Assembly (NCBI GenBank): GCA_009692065.1
Contig: SHZY01000024.1
Span: 1 to 51,001 of the forward strand
Source of the DNA: Gemmataceae bacterium
GTDB taxonomy: Bacteria; Planctomycetota; Planctomycetia; Gemmatales; Gemmataceae
Reading direction: 5' to 3'
DNA length: 51,001 bases
Within the stretch, counting starts at the first letter, position 1. Every line of letters begins with the position of its first letter. The notes beneath the pieces were generated by a model, which saw nothing but the letters and a program-made list of their open reading frames with translations, did no database searches and was not told where the DNA came from. The position numbers and the translations under genes are program-made. Below, piece by piece: positions 24,001-31,175 of the stretch.

Positions 24001-24215
24001 CGATCGAGCGTGTCGCGCAGGCGTCTCTTGAGATCGCCGGTCGCTTTTTCGGTAAACGTAACAATGAGGATCTGTTCGAGCGCTACCGCCTCTTCGCGCA
24101 GCAGACGCAGCACCAGACGTTCGATGGTGTAGGTCTTCCCCGTGCCGGCCGACGCTTCCACGACGCCATGCCGGTCGAGGTCGTAATCGTCCACGCTTGT
24201 GTGGGTTGCCGTCAT
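21018..24215 (-). CDS. recB: exodeoxyribonuclease V subunit beta (RecB)
   Basis: A 1065-residue 3'-5' helicase plus nuclease subunit. Walker A is VVEASAGTGKTYTIERLVLRLL at residues 19-40. UvrD-type motifs follow: ILIVTFTEKATGDLKRRL, FSQ-like DEFQDTDPLQWRIF, IVGDPKQAIFGFRGADL, IMTIHASKGLEFPIVFLG and LLYVALTRPMFKLYL. The C-terminal RecB nuclease domain shows GFMDLLFRKND and YYLLDWKTN, the conserved Asp and Asp-x-Lys of the metal site. It is somewhat shorter than E. coli RecB (1180). I chose the ATG at 24215; the 10 upstream in-frame residues overlap the recC-recB repeat region. It acts with RecC and RecD in break repair and DNA degradation. Confidence 0.95.
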   Translation of the reverse strand: MTATHTSVDDYDLDRHGVVEASAGTGKTYTIERLVLRLLREEAVALEQILIVTFTEKATGDLKRRLRDTLDRASQANDDQASLVKKAIESFDQASIFTIHGFCQRTLKDYALEQSQDFRPALVDDFDLLKVLLREIQRKDWRRTFGSNLRAVLERAGYGGEQAEAWDRNVLEVAKSYKPRSGHQLRPEFQPDWWRHLDKADAAPAGQLEIFTVRALLDKMRESKRQRGQHSFDDMIAAVEESLDPAQNANAVRLLGMLRERYRYGIVDEFQDTDPLQWRIFRRIFCEAGDSKLFIVGDPKQAIFGFRGADLPTYLAAAEEMTATYGADAHPLVENWRSDPDLLDALNCLFGDGEWFSKETGIRYLPVHPPDDDKRQSYKGEDHTDRAALTLVDVTNNETIKKALKHYARFIAYEIDRLLARHSDKPLLSFTLKGNAERPLHAGDICILVMMRRDAEPITQALDTAGIPFSFYKQAGLWQSEEAIHLEVMLQALTRPEDRSSFRKALLTCFFRVAPADLAHCPDVPMQHPARQLYQTWLGYVENRQWSALFRSMLEDTGLLFPATDDGGSGRRVTTLRQLLATLEEAGHGENLDLLGLLDWIRRRRQQRGTGEADMQPDEMGRAKVKIMTIHASKGLEFPIVFLGGGFTKGLGSKGPAKYRDDDGRLIFDFTPDANPDAKKRVNDDAQSEYRRLLYVALTRPMFKLYLPKVQRPARTVAWLGPVGTILLPALEQACPDKNGPLIADVVVPPLALAVVKPYEKPDSAAPRIAPISLTGPLFPRIDGNLSKRRIVIRSFSSMARHHLSNLGEGSSFGEQTPLALDETPTTLDQDDPLRGPVFGDMVHTVLESIDFAEVGRATAPDDLCRAGTHARKLLDQALKANLAKLRSRVPIDQLEDACRQQIATLVWQALRTPLQQLGGPLCEIPKEDRRHEVDFLFPERPGAAPPADTRWEEGFVTGFMDLLFRKNDQYYLLDWKTNLLPAYTAEQIERSMADSDYHRQYRLYLHAARRWLERVHGPKFSFLDRFGGVYYLYVRGLNGRDDTIGVYFHRPNAKELELSELLNP

Positions 24216-24239
24216 GATTTCGCCGTTCAAAACCAAGAG

Positions 24240-24415
24240 AACCACGGGGGAAAACGGGGAGCACGGGGGAAGAAAAGAGAGGGAACTGTCTTCGCGTCAG
24301 TCCACTCTCTATTTCAGGTACGATGCGGGCTTATTTCGTGTTGGGGAGCGAAACAACGAAGCTGCGATTGCCCGTCTCTGCATTTCCCCCGTGCTCCCCG
24401 TTCCCCCCCGTGGTT
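24240..24415. repeat. inverted repeat (CCACGGGGGAAAACGGGGAGCACG type) between recC and recB
   Basis: 32-base arms at 24240-24271 and 24384-24415, nearly perfect, with about 112 bases between them. A smaller pair (AGAGAGGGA / CTCTCT) lies inside. The right arm touches the recC stop codon. Purine-rich on one arm and pyrimidine-rich on the other, it would form a very stable RNA hairpin in the recC-recB transcript. Confidence 0.8.
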
Positions 24416-27400
24416 CACTTCTTCTTGGTGCTTTTCCGTTTCACATTGCTGACTTTCGGCTGCTGGCGCAGTCGAGCCGGCCCGCGGTCGAGGAGGCGGA
24501 AGCGGCGCTGCACCTTGGCCAGGGCGTCGGCCGGAATTCGGGCCTTCGTCATCTCCACGAGTTGTGGGATCTTGCTGCCGCCAAACGTGTTCTCTCGCGC
24601 GTCGGCGACGGCGTCCTCCAGACAGTCGAGGTAATCCTCCGACGTGATTTGGAAGTCGGCGTCGGAGTGGAACGCCAGTTGGAGCTGCTTGCTGCCCGAC
24701 AGGATTGCCAACGGCAAGAGGTCAAACTGCGACGGATCGAGAAAGTCGCGTGTCAGCTCCATGAGATACGCCATGGCTTCCGTCGGCGTGATGCTGCCGG
24801 CCGGATGCGTCCACGTGGCGATTCCGCCGCTGTGCGCGACGTGCAGCGTCACCTCGCGCTGCGCCAGCCAGCGCTGGGAGGACATGCCGTCGCCGTTCGG
24901 CTCGGCGTTGGCCAGGAGCGCCAGGTGAAGAAGGGCAGGTTCGAGCATGGACGAATGAATCTGACGGGCGTCGAGTTCCTTGCCGGCCGAGACGATCAAT
25001 ATCTCCAGCCGGCCCGGCGACTGCCAGGCGACGTTGGTCCAGCCAACCAGACGAATGTCGCGATCAGTTCCTGCAAGGCTCAGACGGAAGGTGAGCACCG
25101 GGAAGCGCAAGCGAGCGCCCATCGGCGTCAGGCTTTCACCAAGGAGCACTGGGCCGCAGAACGTCATGCCGGCACGCTCGCGCAAAAACGATTCCATTTG
25201 CCCTTGCCCGTGGATGCGCTCTTGCAATTCGTCCCGCACCGACGCTTGATCGATCTCGCCGAACGCCTCCTCCGGCACCCGGCAGCGCAAGCGCGCGTCG
25301 GCGTAGCTCGCGTGGAATTGTTCTTTCCAGTTGGCCAGCGCTTGCTGCGCGTCGCCCTTTACCGCCGCCTGGATCAAATGATGAAGCGTTTGCCGGATGA
25401 GCGACTGCGAGCCTTTTCTTGAGGTCACGAGCGGCTCGTCGTCTTCCATGGTCTCTTCGTCTTCCGCTTCGATGTGCAGATGCCGCCGCAGCGATCCTTC
25501 CGCGGGCAGGTACAGAAATCGCTTCAGCTCGGTCAGTGTCACCGTCACGGCTTGGGTTGCCGCTTCGCTCGAATCGGGTGCGATCGAGAAATCGATCTGG
25601 AACTCGCGGCGTCTGTCCGCCCATTCTGCTTGCTGTGCTCCGGCCAGCGTGAGCCGATTGTCGCGCTCTGCCGCTGACAGCGCGAGGCAACGGTCAGCGG
25701 GGCGCGTCTGGACAAGCACATCCTGATACGGCGGCTGCTGGGTCAGATCGAGAAACCGGGCATCGTCGGCATGAACCGGCGCCGTGATCGGCTGGAACTC
25801 GCTCGCAACAACATTCTGGTTGAGGTAACGCTGCATTTGCAGGAGCGGCAGGGCAGGCAGGAGCGGTTGGTCCTTCTGCAAGTTGTGATTGTTGTACAGA
25901 AGATAGAGCTTTTGCTGGGCCGACAGGATGGTCGCGAGGAAATCGTACAGGTGTTGCTCCGCGGCGCGAATGTCGCCGGGCATGCGCTGGGCGCCGCGCA
26001 GATCGAACGACGACAGCGTATTGCTGCCGGGGAACAGATCCTCGCCGAGACCCAGCAGGTAGACGATTGCGAACGGCACCGGCCGCATCGGCTCCAGGGC
26101 GGCGATCGTTACGCCGCCGACGAGGTAGTCGCCGCGATTGCCAGGCAGCACCTCAAGTTGACTTTGCAGATACTCGCGCACCAGCGCCAGCGGCAAGCCC
26201 GGCGCTTTCTGCTTGGCATCGTGCAGGGCATCCCACGTGCCGAGGGTTTCAAACGCTGCCAGCACCTCGTCACGCACCTGTTCTTCTTCCGGGCGATCGG
26301 CCGGCACTTCGAGGAACTCCTGCACGAGACGGTGCAGCGCGCTTGCCCAGCGTGCGCCGCTCATGTTCGAAGTGCGCAATCGGGCCAGCGTCGGCAAAAG
26401 CCCCTCCACCGCCCGACAGAAGGCGTCGAGTTGCTCGCGCTCGGTGCTGGCGAGATCGGCAAACGGAATCACATGGCCAAATCGCCGCGCGGGTTCGGCT
26501 GCTTCCTCGTCGCCGACATCCATGAATCGGCCCAGCCGCAGCCGTTGCAGGCCAAGCCGCCAGGCGTAGAGCGGCGAGCGCGGGTAGCCCTGGTGGTGCT
26601 TCTCGTCGGCGTCCCATCCCTGGTAGATGCCGAGGCTCTCCGCCCATTCGGCCCAGGTCGCCGCCTGGCCGCGATCGACGCCGAGGCGGGCGAGAAAACA
26701 CGGATTGAGGATCACACCAAAGACGCGCGAGCGCGAGAACGATTCGAGCGTCAGATCCAGCATGCCCAAAAGCGCCTGGCCGAACATGCTGGTGCCGGCC
26801 GCGTTGTAATCGACCAGATTGTACTGCAGCCGGCGCGGCGGCCGCTCGAAGACGGCTTGCAGCGTGGCCCGGTACTTCGACATGTCGGTCACCAGCACCG
26901 CGACGTCGGTTTGCCGCAGCGTCGGATCGTCGTTCAGATTGTGAACGATGCTGTCGTACACCGTCTCGACTTCGCGCGCGATGCCGGGGCAGCCGACGAT
27001 TTGCAGCGACGTGTCTTGAGCGAGCCGCGACTTTGCCGGCGCAGCGCCGAGCAGTTGATCGCGCATACGTGCCAGCACCGTCGTCGAGCCTCGTCGCTTT
27101 GGGGTCGCATAGACCGGCAGTGTTTCCCTGGCGAACGGCCAGGGCTTGAGCAGTTCCCACGATTCCTTGCCGGCGTGGCCCCACAGGCGCAACAGCTCAG
27201 ACGCGTCGCCGGGCTTCTCCTTCACGCTTTCATCGAGCTCGTTGGCCAGCACATTCAGGTGATAGAAACGCAAATCGTACGACTTGCCGAGCCAGGCGAT
27301 GGTCCGGGCGTGCAACTCGCAGATCTGCGTGAAGCCGAAGAAGTGAATCGTGCGCTGGTCTTGGCGAGCAGAGTCGCGTAAGCGACCGGGCGAGTCCGAC

Positions 27401-28062
27401 GGCTCGCCCAGCGTCATCCGTTCCATCGCGTACTGCGGAAACGTTTTGAACTGCTTCCCTTCCTTGCCATTGAGCCTAGCCCGCTTGCCGTCGGGCTCGC
27501 TGGTGATGTGCAGGAACAGCGCCCGCTGGGCGCGTTCCATCATCTTGTGAAACTCGCTCGCGCTGCCGAGGCCGAGTTGTTGCCGCAGCCAGTTCTGGAT
27601 GAGCACGTCTTGCCGAGCGTATTCGTAATCGCGGATCATCACGCCGAGGCGATCGGCCAGAAACCAGGCCCGCCGGCAAGAGAGCCTGCTGAGCGATTGC
27701 CCCTCGATTTGCAGATAGCTTTGCAACGGCTCAAGGTGCGGGTCCTTTTCCGTCAAGAGAACCGACAGCATCATCAGGCGGTAGATGTTCTCGTCAATCG
27801 TCTCGGGTGGCGTGACGCGCGAGTCCGGATCGAGCTCCTTGAGCAGGTTCCAAAGTGCCGCTTCGAGCGTCTGGAAATCGAGATTGATGGCCACGCCGAG
27901 CGTGCGAGCCAAATAGAGGCGAAGCCATTTGCGCAGGTAGCGATTGGGCACGACGATCGTAGTCGGCGCGAAAATATCGCCGGTCTTGCCGTGCTGATCG
28001 AGTTGTTCGGCGAGCTTGTCGGCCAGGCTGCGAGGGTCGCTGCCGAGGTACAAGGTGCTCAT
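24415..28062 (-). CDS. recC: exodeoxyribonuclease V subunit gamma (RecC)
   Basis: A 1215-residue subunit with an inactive helicase/nuclease fold that recognises Chi and splits the strands in the RecBCD complex. The start MSTLYLGSDPRSLADKLAEQL and then IVVPNRYLRKWLRLYLAR fit the RecC N-terminus. Further family segments are IHFFGFTQICELHARTIAWLG, LQIVGCPGIAREVETVYDSI, TDVAVLVTDMSKY, FAIVYLLGLGEDLFPGSN and a C-terminal LNGKEGKQF-independent Lys-rich tail (KRKSTKKK). I use the ATG at 28062; a second in-frame ATG at 28080 would add MCIKIH, and both lie at the ends of an 8-bp palindrome. The position first in the minus-strand series recC, recB, recD is the usual functional set. Confidence 0.93.
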   Translation of the reverse strand: MSTLYLGSDPRSLADKLAEQLDQHGKTGDIFAPTTIVVPNRYLRKWLRLYLARTLGVAINLDFQTLEAALWNLLKELDPDSRVTPPETIDENIYRLMMLSVLLTEKDPHLEPLQSYLQIEGQSLSRLSCRRAWFLADRLGVMIRDYEYARQDVLIQNWLRQQLGLGSASEFHKMMERAQRALFLHITSEPDGKRARLNGKEGKQFKTFPQYAMERMTLGEPSDSPGRLRDSARQDQRTIHFFGFTQICELHARTIAWLGKSYDLRFYHLNVLANELDESVKEKPGDASELLRLWGHAGKESWELLKPWPFARETLPVYATPKRRGSTTVLARMRDQLLGAAPAKSRLAQDTSLQIVGCPGIAREVETVYDSIVHNLNDDPTLRQTDVAVLVTDMSKYRATLQAVFERPPRRLQYNLVDYNAAGTSMFGQALLGMLDLTLESFSRSRVFGVILNPCFLARLGVDRGQAATWAEWAESLGIYQGWDADEKHHQGYPRSPLYAWRLGLQRLRLGRFMDVGDEEAAEPARRFGHVIPFADLASTEREQLDAFCRAVEGLLPTLARLRTSNMSGARWASALHRLVQEFLEVPADRPEEEQVRDEVLAAFETLGTWDALHDAKQKAPGLPLALVREYLQSQLEVLPGNRGDYLVGGVTIAALEPMRPVPFAIVYLLGLGEDLFPGSNTLSSFDLRGAQRMPGDIRAAEQHLYDFLATILSAQQKLYLLYNNHNLQKDQPLLPALPLLQMQRYLNQNVVASEFQPITAPVHADDARFLDLTQQPPYQDVLVQTRPADRCLALSAAERDNRLTLAGAQQAEWADRRREFQIDFSIAPDSSEAATQAVTVTLTELKRFLYLPAEGSLRRHLHIEAEDEETMEDDEPLVTSRKGSQSLIRQTLHHLIQAAVKGDAQQALANWKEQFHASYADARLRCRVPEEAFGEIDQASVRDELQERIHGQGQMESFLRERAGMTFCGPVLLGESLTPMGARLRFPVLTFRLSLAGTDRDIRLVGWTNVAWQSPGRLEILIVSAGKELDARQIHSSMLEPALLHLALLANAEPNGDGMSSQRWLAQREVTLHVAHSGGIATWTHPAGSITPTEAMAYLMELTRDFLDPSQFDLLPLAILSGSKQLQLAFHSDADFQITSEDYLDCLEDAVADARENTFGGSKIPQLVEMTKARIPADALAKVQRRFRLLDRGPARLRQQPKVSNVKRKSTKKK

Positions 28063-28080
28063 GTGTATTTTTATACACAT
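28061..28080 (-). promoter_or_regulatory. perfect palindrome covering the recC start codon
   Basis: ATGTGTAT-TTTT-ATACACAT: 8-bp arms around four T. On the coding strand it includes TATAAA (28075-28070), seven bases before the recC ATG, and the ATG itself. It could be an operator overlapping a -10 box, or an RNA hairpin that hides the start. No good -35 box is found 16-18 bases upstream. Confidence 0.5.
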
Positions 28081-28207
28081 CAGGCGGCGAACGGCAGCCG
28101 GATTGAAGTCGTGCACCGACACCCCTACTCCCACGCAACGGACGCAACTCACGCAACTCACGCACGACTTTTACGAGGCGGGCCTAACTTGACAACGTAC
28201 TTTGAAG

Positions 28208-28708
28208 TCACAGGGGCGATATGGCACAATGAAGAATTGCCGGCCTGGCTTGTCCTAACCCGGATTGCGCACCGAGTTCCTGCGAGGCCACGGAACGCGG
28301 GAGCGCCATGGCGATCAAGACGCGCACCAAGGGGTGAAGGAGCGCCACGGTGCCGGCCGCCAGCGCGAGACCGCTCAAGAAGATGGCGAGCGCCCCGCCG
28401 AGCCGGGAAAGATTCGACCTTTTCGACGTCGGCGAACGCAAGGCATCGGCCGGTGGTTCGATGGCAGGGGGAGGTTTGACCGCTGCGGCCGCCTCCCTGA
28501 TGGCAGCTTCGATTGCCGCGCTCTCGACCGGCTCGGCGTTCGCTTCAGCGCCGGGCTCCGCGGGCCCCGACTCGGGCAGACGCGAATCGTCGAGTGGGGC
28601 AACGGTAAAGGCGCTCGCGCATTTCGGACAGCGCTCCGCCGCGCCGAGGGCCCGATCGGGCGCCGTCGCCCGAAACTTGCAGAACGGACATTGCACGACG
28701 AAAGCCAT
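28208..28708 (-). CDS. zinc-ribbon protein with one C-terminal membrane segment, unknown function
   Basis: A 166-residue protein. It opens MAFVVQCPFCKFRATAPDRALG..ERCPKCASAF, a four-cysteine zinc ribbon (CPFC...CPKC). An Ala/Pro/Glu-rich linker (residues 40-100) leads to a hydrophobic stretch LGGALAIFLSGLALAAGTVALLHPLVRVLIAMAL that probably spans the membrane. This 'ribbon, linker, membrane helix' layout is common in planctomycete proteins of unknown role. I use the ATG at 28708 since the ribbon begins there. It is transcribed in the same direction as recC but 146 bases upstream of it. Confidence 0.65.
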   Translation of the reverse strand: MAFVVQCPFCKFRATAPDRALGAAERCPKCASAFTVAPLDDSRLPESGPAEPGAEANAEPVESAAIEAAIREAAAAVKPPPAIEPPADALRSPTSKRSNLSRLGGALAIFLSGLALAAGTVALLHPLVRVLIAMALPRSVASQELGAQSGLGQARPAILHCAISPL

Positions 28709-28872
28709 CGCTGTCTCGTCAGAAAAAACTCGCGGACAGCTGCCAGTTCTCCTTTCGATCCTATCCCCATCCAAGGAGGATGCAAGGCCAGACCAGCGAA
28801 GGGGACGGGAGTCGTTGTTCTTCTAGGCTTTCTCTTCTGCTCCCGACGGGTTCTCCAATTTCGCCGCATCGC

Positions 28873-30756
28873 TTACCGCGACCCCGTCCACACCCTTACC
28901 GTATTATCCTGCCCGCTGGAGATGGCGAGTCGACCGTCGCGGGAGAAGACGACGTGCCAGACCTGGTCGCGGTGGCCTTCGAGTTTGCGGAGTTCCTTGC
29001 CTGTCTGAGCGTCCCACAGGCGGACGACGTTGTCGGCACCGGCGGAGAGAATGCGGCGGCCGTCCGGCGAGACGGCGACCGACTGGATGTAGCCGGCGCT
29101 GCCTTCGAACTTCTGGACGGTCTTGCCGGTGGTCAGGTCCCACAGGTGGAGCGTCTTGTCGCTGGAGCCGGTGACGGCGTGTCGGCCGTCGGGAGTGAAG
29201 GCGACGCAGAGGACGGTGTCGGTGTGACCGGTGAGGACCTTGAGGGGTTCGCCCTTTTCCACGTCCCAGAGGCGTGCGGTCTTGTCGAGGCTGGCGGAGA
29301 GGGCTCGCTTGCCGTCACGCGACAGGGCAACGCACCAGACGGTGTGGTCATGGCCGGTCATGCTGCGTTGTTCCTTGCCGGTGCTCACGTTGAACAAACG
29401 CACGGTGCGGTCGTCGCCGCCGGAGAGGATCCAGTTGCCGTCGGTGGAGATGGCGACGGAGCGGACGTAATCGCGTGATCCGTCGAAGATCTTGACGGCC
29501 TTGCCTGCCGACAGGTCCCAGAGGCGAACGGTGTTGTCGAAGCCGCCGGAGACGGCGCGTTTGCCGTCGGCGGAGAAGGCGACGGTCCAGACCTTGCCGG
29601 CGTGGCCATCGAAGAGGCGGACTTCCTTGTAGGTCTTGGCGTTGAAGAGGTGCAGGTTGCCGTCGTAGCCGGTGGTGATGAATCGCTTGGCATCGGGCGA
29701 GAAGGCACAGCCATAGACGGGACCGCTCGGCATGTCGATCTTTTTCAGCTCCGACTTGATCTCGCCGATGCGGTACTCGGCTGGCAAGAGCGCGGAGATT
29801 TCCTGCAGCTTGGATTCGAGCAGCACGCGGTCCTTGTCGGTGGCGTCGGCGAGGTTTTCCTGGTACCAATGGAACGCACGCAGGAATGAGTGGGTCTTCA
29901 TCGACGCGTCGGTGGTTTCACTGGTCGCAAAGTTGTACCAGCCGAGGGCGACGATCCGCCGGTCGCCCTGCGTGTCGGGTCCGGCCAGATCGGCTTCCGC
30001 GAGTTTGCGCAGGGCGCTCTTGGTTCCGCGTGAAAGCATCGGCAAGCCGCGTTCCCAGTTGCCTTTGATGAGGGCGTGATACTTGCCCATCTCGGCGGTC
30101 GCTTCCGGGTCCTTCGAATCCTTGGCCAGCGTGTCGGCAAAGGGCTGCCAGCGGGCAAACTCTTTTTGCAGCCGGCCAATCTCGTCCCGCTTCTTCACCA
30201 TGGACGTGTACAGAACGATGCTTTTCAGCTTCTTGGCCGACTTCTCGGTGGCGTCGATCAGGGCAAGGCTCGACGGGTAATCGTCGGCATCGAGCGTGTC
30301 TTCGAGGATCGCCAGCGTGCGATCGATGACGGATTGATATGCGGCGGCCGGTGCGCCATCGGCATCGCCCGCTTGCTGGAGCATCTTGATCTTCATCTGG
30401 AAGATCGTGCCGGCCGGGATGAGGAACCCGCTCGCCAATTCATCCGCCGCCTGAAGCGCAGTTTCGACCGCCCCCGCCTGGGCCGCCAGCGCGTGGGCCT
30501 TGGAGAAGAGCACGTAGCGTCCCGCGGCATCGTCCTTGGTTTCCTTGCCCTCGAAGAGCAGCGTCTGCGCGAGTCGGCCACGCAGGACGGCGTCCTTCTC
30601 GGCTTTCATGAAGTCGTCCTTGTAGAGTTCATAGAGCAGCTTCTCGATGCGAGCCTGGGCTTCCCTGCTCGGGATCGGCCATTTTTTCGCTTCCTGGCCC
30701 GTGGAGAGAGCGGGGAGACAGAGCAGCAATCCGACAACGATAGCCCGGCAACGCAT
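28873..30756 (-). CDS. exported WD40-repeat protein
   Basis: A 627-residue protein with a signal peptide MRCRAIVVGLLLCLPALSTG. Residues 25-340 are helical with repeat-like character (KAHALAAQAGAVETALQAADELASG and similar). The C-terminal 290 residues form seven WD40 repeats with the typical GH...V..VAFS.DG......G..D..V.LWD pattern: DGHAGKVWTVAFSADGKRAVSGG, TGHDHTVWCVALSRDG, TGHTDTVLCVAFTPDG, EGHRDQVWHVVFSRDG and others. That makes one complete seven-blade propeller at the end of the protein. It is probably a periplasmic scaffold or binding protein; partners are unknown. The start is the ATG at 30756 after GAAAGGGCC. Confidence 0.85.
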   Translation of the reverse strand: MRCRAIVVGLLLCLPALSTGQEAKKWPIPSREAQARIEKLLYELYKDDFMKAEKDAVLRGRLAQTLLFEGKETKDDAAGRYVLFSKAHALAAQAGAVETALQAADELASGFLIPAGTIFQMKIKMLQQAGDADGAPAAAYQSVIDRTLAILEDTLDADDYPSSLALIDATEKSAKKLKSIVLYTSMVKKRDEIGRLQKEFARWQPFADTLAKDSKDPEATAEMGKYHALIKGNWERGLPMLSRGTKSALRKLAEADLAGPDTQGDRRIVALGWYNFATSETTDASMKTHSFLRAFHWYQENLADATDKDRVLLESKLQEISALLPAEYRIGEIKSELKKIDMPSGPVYGCAFSPDAKRFITTGYDGNLHLFNAKTYKEVRLFDGHAGKVWTVAFSADGKRAVSGGFDNTVRLWDLSAGKAVKIFDGSRDYVRSVAISTDGNWILSGGDDRTVRLFNVSTGKEQRSMTGHDHTVWCVALSRDGKRALSASLDKTARLWDVEKGEPLKVLTGHTDTVLCVAFTPDGRHAVTGSSDKTLHLWDLTTGKTVQKFEGSAGYIQSVAVSPDGRRILSAGADNVVRLWDAQTGKELRKLEGHRDQVWHVVFSRDGRLAISSGQDNTVRVWTGSR

Positions 30757-30870
30757 GATGGCCCTTTCGAGTGGCGATTGGAATTTCGATTAGTGCAGGT
30801 TCATCCGGCGAGGGATGAATGTCAAGTATTTTATTGGTTTGGATTCGCACCTCTGAACTTCGCGGCAAAG

Positions 30871-30989
30871 GCGAATCACGAAAACACGAAAGTTCGAAAA
30901 CACGAAATAAAGACCCAAAGACGGAGATTTCAATCATCCACTCGTTTTTCCTTTTCGTGATTTCGAACTTTCGTGTTTTCGTGATCCGC
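30871..30989. repeat. inverted repeat of the 'cacgaaaacacgaaa' type, copy 1
   Basis: The left arm 30871-30906 is an A/C-rich series of near-tandem units (CACGAAAACACGAAAGTTCG...). The right arm 30952-30989 is its reverse complement with a few changes. The low-complexity arms are built from CACGAAA units. It overlaps the 3' end of the gene at 30930-31169. Confidence 0.85.
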
Positions 30990-31169
30990 CTTGTCACGCT
31001 GGTAAATCAAGGCCAGGCACTTCCGGCAAGTCACGGCGGCGCGATCGTCGGTGGCGATGCCTTCCATCTGGGCTCGATGAGCAGCTTCCGGATCTCGCGG
31101 GTTGCACAGGACCATGCCGTTCTCATCGAGGGCGTGCAGGTCGCGATTTTTCCGATTGTCCGATTTCAT
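30930..31169 (-). CDS. small CxxC protein of unknown function, with a repeat-derived C-terminus
   Basis: A 79-residue protein. The core HALDENGMVLCNPRDPEAAHRAQ, then TDDRAAVTCRKCLALIYQR, has Cys in VLCNP and a CRKC pair, which could bind a metal with three thiols. I recall similar short 'VLCNPRD...HRAQ.EGIATDD..AVTCRKCLAL' proteins in planctomycetes, with no known role. The last 20 residues (KADHENTKVRNHEKEKRVDD) are the translation of the palindromic repeat at 30871-30989, so the original stop has probably been lost or moved. It begins six bases after the stop of the oxidoreductase gene, so it is probably co-transcribed. Confidence 0.6.
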   Translation of the reverse strand: MKSDNRKNRDLHALDENGMVLCNPRDPEAAHRAQMEGIATDDRAAVTCRKCLALIYQRDKADHENTKVRNHEKEKRVDD

Positions 31170-31175
31170 CTTTGC

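Noticed and set aside
25771..27381. 536-codon open frame on the plus strand
   Set aside because: Antisense to recC, with low-complexity Arg/Gln-rich content and no start signals.
28137..28166. ACGCAACTC direct repeats upstream of recC
   Set aside because: Only three short imperfect units; probably one arm of an eroded repeat, with no matching second arm seen.
28189..28194. TTGACA on the plus strand as a -35 box
   Set aside because: No -10 box at 16-18 bases and no gene on the plus strand downstream.
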